Origin: Isoetes taiwanensis
Lineage: Eukaryota > Streptophyta > Lycopodiopsida > Isoetales > Isoetaceae
Length of the DNA: 64,000 bases
Direction of reading: 5' to 3'
NCBI GenBank assembly: GCA_021234155.1
Contig: JAJEKV010000008.1
Coordinates: 3,111,008-3,175,007 of the forward strand
Shown here: piece by piece, positions 56,572 through 64,000 of the stretch
Position numbering within the stretch: the stretch's first letter is position 1
Layout: every line of letters starts with the position of its first letter
Program-made: the position numbers and the translations under genes
The notes under the pieces: generated by a model
Told to the model about the DNA's origin: nothing
The model's database searches: none
The model's input: only the letters and a program-made list of their open reading frames with translations

Positions 56572-57803
56572 TGTTAGTCTGTACATCCAGTGCAGGGACT
56601 ATTCATACACCCACGACGGACCAAGGTCAAGGCCAAGGATCATGATCGAGCCGGGTCGATCGTCAAAGGCCCGACAAAAAGACCAAGCCGCCGCAGACCC
56701 ACCTTGATCAAAGCCCGGTGCCCCCGCCAAGAGGGAGGCTCGAGACAAATCCGGGCCGTCACCTTCGACATCGGCATCAGCGTCGTCGTGACTTTAGGTA
56801 CCTCAAGAGGCATCGCCCGGCATTCACGCAAATCGGGGCCTCCTTCGAGAATTCGGCACGAAATCGGTCAGTGTCTATATTGGGCCAAAGGCCATTGTAC
56901 TATATATATGAGTAGAGCTAGCACTTTCGATTTTTAGATGAGTTTTGAGTCTTGTCTCCTTACGTTTTTCTCGATTGCGAGCTCATGTATCTTCATTGAC
57001 ATCAAGGAGTTGTTTTCATTATTGTGATCTTATTGTTCTCTTTTTTGTTCTCTCTTTTCTCTTTTCCTTTTGTTCCTTTTGCAAATCGGCGTGACCACGA
57101 CTCTGGGATTCTCTGTTTTGATCAAAGGGTCCTCAGAGGGCTGTCTTGCGAGGAGTTCGAACCCGGACCCCAAATCCATTGTATTGCGGGTCGATTTTTC
57201 TTTTCCTTCTTTCTTTCATCATATGCGCGAGCTTTCACCCCGGAGGAGCTTCTTAGCTAGGCTGGCGTCTCGTTTGGGCGCCATCAGCGTCGCCAGTTTC
57301 TCGAGAGATATGTATGACGGCTATGATATTGAGGGAGGCCATATTAGGCTCCACGAGCTCAATCAGCGCCACCTACTCCTCGTGTTCACTCTCGTCCTGG
57401 CTCTCCTCCAGCGTGTAAAAATTGTTCACAACCTCAGTCACCTCATCATACTCCTGTTCAGCAACCTCCTGCTTATTTCCACACTCCTGAGAGTGCCTAC
57501 ATTCATATCTCCTCTGGCCATACTCCTTTGCCTTCTCAACCATCATCTTTCCCTGGTGGAATGGGTTATCCCCATGTTTCTTTCGGACCTCCCCACGTTC
57601 AGACATATCCTCAATCTCCTTCTTTTCACCAGACTCTTCCAGTTTATACTCTTACTGATCTCAAACCTCATGACCACGGACCCCAAGGTCCTCACCACCA
57701 GAACCTCCTTTTGCTCATCTTCAGGGTCTTTGTGCTCCTTTGCCACCTCATACGGAATCCATGGAAGTTCTGCCCCATTATGTTCCTCCTTATATCTTGC
57801 CTC
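56572..57803 (+). mobile_element. Ty3/gypsy LTR plus gag start, copy 1
   Basis: Starts TGTTAGTC (56572) and GTGCAGGGACTATTCAT. It continues through a shared block ending TATATTGGGCCAAAGGCCATTG (about 56876) and ATGAGTAGAGCTAGCAC to a leader and the N-terminus of gag (YDIEGGHI near 57325-57350). A Pro/Ser-rich stretch follows with PSQPSSFPGGMGYPHVSF (about 57528). The same order repeats from 57804. Copy 1 stops inside gag exactly where copy 2 begins. The LTR 3' boundary and primer-binding site are not certain. Confidence 0.65.
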
Positions 57804-58500
57804 TGTTAGTCACTGTGCCTCACGGTGCAGGGACTATTCATGCATCTGACGGACCAGGTCAAGTCCAAAGGATCCACGGTCGAGCCGCGGGTCGATCGTC
57901 AAAGGCCAATGAGAAGACCAGCAAAGCAGACCACCGCAGACAAAGACCACGCTGGCGTCAACAAGAGGCTTCCGGACAAGTGGCGGCCCGTCACCGCCAG
58001 CGTCGGCGTCGCCGCGTGATTTCGGGCTTTTCAAGAGGCACCGCCCGGCACTCCTGCAAATCGGGCCTCCTTCCGTGAGTCGGCACGAAATCGGTCGAGT
58101 GTCTATATTGGGCCAAAGGCCATTGTACTATATATATGAGTAGAGCTAGCACGTGAGTTTTTAGATGAGTTTTGAGTCTTGTCTCGCCCGGTTTTCTTTC
58201 GGTTGCGAGCTCATGTATCATCATCATTGATATCAAGAAAGCTTATCATTGTTGTCTCATTGTTCTTTTGTTTTCTTTTCCCTTTCCTTTGTTTTCTTGC
58301 AAATCCGGCGTGACATAGTCCCGGATTCTCTGTTAGATCCACGGGTCCTCCGAGGGTCGCATCTTGGGGAGTTCGAACCGAGACCCCAAACAACATCGCC
58401 GCATTGCGGGTGCGATTCGATTTTTCCTTTCTTCGTAAGCCATATGCGCGAAACTTCGCGGAAGAACTTCTTTCCCAGGCGGCGTCTCCCTTGGGCGCCA
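57804..58500 (+). repeat. Ty3/gypsy LTR and leader, copy 2
   Basis: Begins TGTTAGTC like copy 1, 1,232 bp downstream, and repeats its blocks: GCAGGGACTATTCATGC, TATATTGGGCCAAAGGCCATTG (about 58106) and GAGTTCGAACC (about 58369). It leads directly into the gag of the longer element. LTR length is probably 500-700 bp. Confidence 0.65.
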
Positions 58501-59900
58501 TCATCGGTGAGGAAGTTGTTCGCGACGATATGTATGGATCTGCTTATGACATTGAGGGAGGCCACATTGGTCTAGGGCTCGGTCGGCGCCACCCACCCCT
58601 CGTGTCATGTCGTCCCGGTTCCCGCCTCAAGCGTGCAAACATTGCTCACGACCCTCGATCACCTCATCACTGCTCGGGGAGCCCTATCGGGCTCAACCTT
58701 CTCAACCTTACTTTCATACCCCCGAACATGCCTACATCCATCATTCTTACGGCCATCGCCTCTGCCTTCACAACCATCCTCTCCTCCGGGTGGGCGGGGA
58801 TATCCACATGTCTCTTTTTGCTCCTCCCGGGAATTTCCCTTCCCTACATTTCCCACCGCTCTTCATTTTACAACCTTACCGACCTCAAAACCAATGATCA
58901 AGCACCTCCGGTACCTCACCCTCGGGTCACCCCTTCATCAGGGTCTTTTCGGGCACCATGCCACCTCCAACTCCACCTCAATATAATCCCTATCCGGTTC
59001 TGTCAGCCAAGCACTTTCACCTCTACCTTTCGGACCCTTAAGGTGACTTATCCAACCTTTGGCAACACGAAAGGCAAACCATTAGACCAAAGTGCTCAGG
59101 CCCACATGGAAGAATTTGAGGCTCTGGCTGTCCTAAATGGTCATGCACAACCTCAACTGAAATTCCATATCTTTTCCACCACCTTTGCGTGGCTCTCCTC
59201 ACCAATGGCTTATGTCCAACAAAAGCCACTTGAAACAAGATTGGTCAGAAATGGCGCTTTTCTTTCTCACTATGGAACCCGGATGATGATCAACTTCATC
59301 TCAAGCAACTCAATGACCTTCAACAAGAGCCCCGGAGTCCGCCGGGGATTTTGTTGATCGACTTCACATCCTTCGGCAAACTCAAAGAGCACCCGACCGC
59401 GAGGCGGATCTTGGTGCGGTTTCTTCAAGGACTTCCTCCAGCTATCCGACTCATGATGAATACTGCGCGAAGACTTTGGAGCAGGCTATCGACCTTGTCA
59501 ATCACTCGTCAATGTTTCCTCCCGTGGCGTGGCTCGGGAGCTCCCTTTCATACCACCGTCCATGGTTCCGCAGACTGGCTGTCCAACCTCAACACGCCAA
59601 TCCGCTGGTATTGTCGGATCTGGTGCCATATGCGCAAACATCAAGGCCACTTGGCAAATGAGTGCAACTCCACCAATGGCCCGCCTCATTGTAAAAGATG
59701 CAACATGTGCAATCATGCCGCGGAAGAGTGCACTTTCGCACTCATCCTACACCTTTCCACAACAAATTTGGTTTATCAAGTGCAAACAACAACTCGGCAA
59801 CAATGCAATATCGGCCGCAACCCTTTGCGGGCTCAACCCAATCAACTCTATCGGCAAGCTGGAGCAGCGGCGGGGACCCAACACCGCGCCCCCTTTTGAT
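58500..59900 (+). pseudogene. Ty3/gypsy gag (capsid and zinc knuckles)
   Basis: N-terminal YDIEGGHIGLG (about 58548), a Pro/His-rich part, then capsid-type segments KVTYPTFGNTKGKPLD (about 59040) and VDRLHILRQTQRAPDRE (about 59358, across a frameshift), and TLEQAIDLVNHSSMF. Two zinc knuckles follow near 59640-59740, with KHQGHLANEC and CKRCNMCNHAAEEC; the ligands C, C, H and C are readable in the second. Gag would package element RNA. Several indels break the frame. Confidence 0.65.
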
Positions 59901-60739
59901 CCTTCTAAAGCTCGGTGTTATCGCATCACGAATGGGGTCATACCACCCGCGGCATGTCCTCAACTTCCACAAGTTCGGGTGGCACCAAAGCGGACCACCT
60001 CGGTCCGCCTCACACCAACTTTGGATTGCCAATGGCAAACAAGGCCCGCATCCGTTCGCCCGGAAGCCACCTCGGCGGCGCCTCGGCAATCACGCTATCA
60101 ACCAGCTCCTGCCAATCAACCACAGATGGATCAACAAGCACATGAAGAAATTTTTCAGGCTCTTAATCCTCCAGTCCAGCCGTCAAATTGGGTTGGTTTG
60201 GTTTCCACGGCGAACCGGGCGTCCGTCCCTTAACCATTATTCCTAATGGCGCGCCAATCTTTTGCCGCCGGTCGACACAATCCCTCATGAAGAGGACAAA
60301 AGGTTCACTTTGCACCGACTTGGAAAAACTCATGCCTCATGTCATGCCTAAAATGCGCCAAAGCATTACGAACCTCATGCAAGGCTGGCTTTGAAGGCCG
60401 CCGCGTTGGCTAATGTTCATGCCACCACCACGAGCTTCGGCAAAGACAAGATGCACCTTCCACATCTCAACCTCCACGCTCTCGGACCTATTTGAATATT
60501 GCTGCAGAGGTCGACCTACTCAAAGTTCTTGCCGCTTCATTACCACGCCTCCGGCAAAGACCGTGGATCCGGTAGATCCTTTTTTCTCATGTGCCTCACG
60601 GAACTCCAAGAGGGGCTGGCAAAATCAAAATTCCCTTAAGTTTGGCAACAATTTTGAAACTATGTCGCTCTCAAGGACCGATTACCACTCCCGACCGTTT
60701 TGGTTGGGGCTGTTGCTACCTCTACACCCACCGGTCCAT

Positions 60740-61060
60740 GCCACGGTGGGCAATCAACAAGTCAATCATGTTCAAATTGGCCGGAGGTAGGCGTTTGTCA
60801 ATCTCATCACGGATAAACTCCGCCAAAACAAATGGGCATCAAACAACTCTATCGTTGCCCCATATGACATCAAATTGGCTAATGGCCATATCACGAGACC
60901 TCAGGGCGTCACACCTCTTCTTCACATCAACATTGGTGATCTCCGATTCCCCTTAGAATTTGGTGTTTGGAAGGCGGGCAAAGATCCGGTGATTATGAAA
61001 TGTTGGTGGTGAGACCTTTTTCTCCGCCGAGCCAAGAGTATCCATTATTGGGCCATGGAT
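60740..61060 (+). pseudogene. Ty3/gypsy aspartic protease
   Basis: Frames give VNLITDKLRQNKWASNNS, VAPYDIKLANGHITRPQGVT, LLHINIGDLRFPLEFGVWKA and GKDPVIM. This is the usual order of a gypsy retropepsin after its active site. The catalytic DGGA, expected just before VNLIT at about 60780, reads as a garbled GCCGGAGGTAGGCG, so the Asp cannot be confirmed. It sits between gag and RT as expected. Confidence 0.6.
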
Positions 61061-61689
61061 CGTTAGTCATCACGGATGGTCACCTCAATGCCACTATGGA
61101 CTTGGAAGCGGGTAAGATCATTTCGATTCGACAATGCTGAACCCTCTCTCGGAACCCAGGTCGGGGGCCGGAGAATATCTATCAAGTTGGGGGCTCCACT
61201 GCGAGTTTGCCTCCGTCCTCCCTACCCGAATATCTTTGATCCTTGGGGAGAAATGACTCTTGATCGGGACCCAGGTGTGGCGGCCTTGTTTGACCCCTAC
61301 GGCTCCTTGCAATCGCATCCAGCGTGTTGATCACTTTTCGGATGCTAAACTTCCTCGATCTGTTGATGTACACACTTTGTCATGAAGCAATCTCTGGCGG
61401 ATGACAATCAAAGAACCTCTTTTTTTTCACGCCTTGAGGCGCCACTCATCTGTCATGCTTCAACCTCCCGCTCATATTGTCCAAGACGGAAGTTATCCCA
61501 CATATTCGGACTCACGAAGTCGAGATTGTGGGCGTGGGCAACAATCGGCTTTGTCGCATTGCGCCAATCTTGAGACACCCTATCGTAACGAGGGCCGCCA
61601 CGCTCTTCAAAAGTTCAAACACATTTTAGCACTGGAGCTCTGAGAGACCCGGGGATCAACAAAACCTTGGGGAACTCACCATTCCTACC

Positions 61690-62550
61690 AAATCCGATGC
61701 GTCCGTGTAGCAGCAGCGATACCGGCTCAACCCCAATTATCATTGATGGCGTCAAGGCGAAATTGACAAACTCCTTGCTGCGGGTTTGATCTATGAGGTC
61801 AAACATTACGAATGGGTGAGCCCCATTGTCATTGCTTTGAAACACAATGGAAAGATCCGGCGTTTGCGTGGACTACAGGAAACTTAATCGGGCCGCGGGC
61901 GTGATCATTTTCCACTTCCCTTCACGGACCGGGTTACGGAAGAGGTCATTTGGACATGAGATGTACTCCTTCATGGATGGTTTTCCGGCTACAATCGGAT
62001 CTCAATCAAAGAATCGATCAACTCAAGACAACTTTCACCACCCGGGGGCACTTTTGCCTACAAGGTGGTTCCTTTTGGATTATCAAACTCTCCATCAACA
62101 TTTCAACGCATCATGCTCTCGGTTTTTCATGATTTTATGAAGGAAAATCCCTTCTTTACAAATTTTTTCAAGATGACTTCTCGCCTCTGAGTTCCATGGC
62201 TGACCATTTGGATAAATTGGAACTTCGTCTTTCAGAAATGTGATGAGTCAGGCATTAGTCTCAATCAGAAATGCACCTTTTCGTCACGAGGGTGTTACTG
62301 TTAGGACCACGTTGTCGAAGAAAGCGGTAGCACCACCCCGGATCTGCCAAAATCGGTTGTGCTCAAGGCTCAAGCACCGGCCCAATATCAAGGAGACACG
62401 CTCTTTCACGGGTAAGGTAAATTATTACTCCACCTTCATTCCCGGACTTGCGACCATTGTAGATCCCATTCATAAACTCACGGGTGATGAATCCCACGGG
62501 CTTGGAATTCCCAGCCGGATCTTTGCTTTCAACGATTGAAGCTTTTGCTT
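61690..62550 (+). pseudogene. Ty3/gypsy reverse transcriptase
   Basis: QRYRLNPNYH (about 61711) and KAEIDKLLAAGFIYEVKH lead to SPIVIALKHNGK (about 61821). Then, across frameshifts, come VDYRKLNRA, HEMYSFMDGF, FAYKVVPFGLSNSPSTFQ (about 62056-62110) and the active site FQDDF (Asp pair at 62172-62177). CDESGISLNQKC (about 62241) and VTRVLLLG follow. Both catalytic Asp of the DD box are present, although frame is lost several times. Motif order and wording are those of Ty3/gypsy, closest to plant Tat-type elements. Confidence 0.75.
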
Positions 62551-62970
62551 TTCGGGCCGGTTCTTGTTCCTCCTCAATGGGACAAGCCCTTTCATGTCCA
62601 TGTTGATGTCTCGGCGTTTAGCTATTGGGCTGTTCTTTCTCAAGAATATGATGCGCGCACCGACAAACCAAACCGATATGCCGGCGAGAAAACTCAATCT
62701 GGCGGCGCAACTACTGCGCTACGCCCGCAGGCGTGAAGCCTTGGGTTTGATTTTTTACGTGTCCAGCGCTTCCGTCACTATCTTTTTAGGCGGTCGGATC
62801 AAATTCTTTGTTGACCACCAAGCACTCCTTTATTTGATCAACAAATCCCCACAGGCGCATTGCTTTCGTTGGGTCCTCATACGCAAGAATTTGCACCCTT
62901 TGAAATTGTTCACAAGGCAGGCAAATCACATGTTGTCGGATTATCTTTCGCATCCATACGGATGATCCCT
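62530..62970 (+). pseudogene. Ty3/gypsy RNase H
   Basis: PFHVHVDVSAFSYWAVLSQE (about 62589) holds the first catalytic Asp. After indels, GRIKFFVDHQALLYLINKSP (about 62792) has the conserved D-H-Q, and ANHMLSDYLSHPYG (about 62923) the terminal Asp. It directly follows the RT as in all gypsy pol genes. Confidence 0.75.
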
Positions 62971-63204
62971 CCATAGGAGTCTCGGGCGCCTTTCACGATG
63001 CTCAACTCTTTACGGTCGCGGCAGCGCCACATTGGTTCCACAACTTTCAGTGATATATCCTCACGGTGCTCTTCCACCGAGAGGGCGCCACGCTCTCTCC
63101 AGCGATAGCGTCAATCCGTCGACACCAATTTCTCTCGAGGTCCGTGACTACACCATGGTTGCGGCCATCTTTACAAAAGGGGCAAGGATACCGTCCTTCG
63201 ACCT

Positions 63205-64000
63205 TTTGTGTTCTCCCTCATGAGGTCCCGGATATTGTCAGAAGCCCATGAAGGGCTCGGTGGTGGTCATTTTCATGGTGACACCGCGGCGCATAAAATC
63301 CTTCTTGCGGGTTATTTTTGGCCCACGCTCTTCAAAGGCGCTCACGCCACGCCCGCGTGTGATGCTTGTCGTGTGGGAAGGCCCGGCCGTGGCGGCTCTT
63401 CCATTGGCCCTTGGTCGCCGCGCCACTTCCTTTCGGCAAATGGGGGATGGATTTTGTGGGACCCATTGATCCTCTGCGCGGCACACCCGTGCCGCTACAT
63501 TCACGGTTCTCGCGACTCACGCTACCAAATGGGCGGAAGCTTGCGCACTTCCGGACAACAACTGCGGCAAGCACCGCCAAAGGTCATCTATCGACAAATC
63601 ATCCGTGTTTTTGGCTGCCCCGCGGGCTGGTCGATTGATAGAGGTGTCCATTTTATCAATCATACCATCACGAGGTGGCGGATTATCTCGATCCATCATC
63701 ACAAGAGCACACCTTACTATCCTCAAGGGAGCGGTTTGGCTGAAAGCACCAACAAAACTCGGTCACAATTCTCAAGAAAATTTGTGGCGCTTCACCATTG
63801 GACCGGCAAAACAAGCTTCCTACGGTTCTTTGGGCTTACAATACTTGTTTCAAAATAGCTACTGGTCACACTCCTTTCAAATTGGTTTATGGTCAAGAAG
63901 CTCTCATGCCTTTGAATACATTCTTCCAACTCTCCGTTTTCAACTGGCTACAACCCATAATCCGCTTCTTTGCACTCAAAGAAAGGGTTTATCAATTGGA
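63205..64000 (+). pseudogene. Ty3/gypsy integrase, running off the window
   Basis: The zinc-binding HHCC domain is readable as EAHEGLGGGHFHGDTAAHKI ... CDAC (63241-63370). The core follows. The first catalytic Asp is in WGMDFVGPID (about 63441, a neighbouring frame), the second in SIDRGVHFIN (about 63633), and the Glu in [16 protein letters not shown] (about 63714-63760). The window ends in the C-terminal part ([10 protein letters not shown]). The AEST and PYYPQ.. wording fits plant Tat/OTA-type integrases. No env-like ORF can be judged. Confidence 0.75.

Noticed and set aside
58360-58395. tRNA primer-binding site around GGGGAGTTCGAACCGAGACC
   Set aside because: It looks like part of a T-arm complement, but the distance from TGG to GTTCGAA is too short for a normal tRNA 3' end.
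1-64000. CRISPR array, rRNA or bacterial operon
   Set aside because: No regularly spaced repeats of CRISPR type, no rRNA stretches and no operon-like gene spacing; introns and retroelements show a plant nuclear origin.

Overview
This window looks like land-plant nuclear DNA from a large, repeat-rich genome, most likely a fern or other non-seed plant (inference). Plant markers are an intact thioredoxin h gene with three exons, a plant-type SAM-dependent methyltransferase gene with two exons, a fragment of the phytochrome N-terminal PAS region, one exon of an AKS/bHLH106-like transcription factor, and a broken DUF561/Ycf23-like gene. A DUF7869-type protein and a YMDD reverse transcriptase of a type I associate with algae and non-seed plants point the same way.

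Layout. 1-4.5 kb: a decayed reverse-transcriptase element followed by a nested hairpin and a glycine/arginine-rich ORF. 5.1-7.7 kb: a foldback, then two 5'-truncated LINEs placed head to head. 7.7-11.8 kb: AT-rich spacer with a tRNA-derived SINE and a LINE tail. 11.8-12.35 kb: thioredoxin h (minus). 12.4-18.5 kb: spacer with SINE-like pieces, a MITE with about 128-bp terminal inverted repeats (TIRs), the phytochrome fragment and a large tetranucleotide microsatellite. 19-21.1 kb: LINE remnants, including ORF1. 21.68-35.3 kb: an L1-like LINE (minus) split in two by a 12.3-kb element with matching 31-bp TIRs (22883-35194). That element carries a plus-strand DUF7869-like gene and minus-strand cargo with HAD/FCP1-like and exonuclease-like segments. 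36.5-39.5 kb: an unidentified multi-exon gene candidate (minus). 40.4-41.2 kb: the methyltransferase (plus). 42.4-48.8 kb: spacer and another unidentified spliced gene candidate, ending at a Helitron-like 3' terminus. 49.7 kb: orphan bHLH exon. 50.7-53.3 kb: a second L1-like LINE (plus). 55.1-56.6 kb: the DUF561/Ycf23-like gene (minus), cut at its 5' side by a Ty3/gypsy LTR. 56.6-64 kb: Ty3/gypsy, with LTR-gag duplicated in tandem, then gag, protease, RT, RNase H and integrase to the window edge.

Only thioredoxin and the methyltransferase read as intact genes. GC-rich stretches carry many small indels but few amino-acid changes, so some apparent pseudogenes may reflect sequence error as well as decay. 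The 12.3-kb element is the most interesting object: its borders are supported both by its own TIRs and by the interrupted LINE around it.
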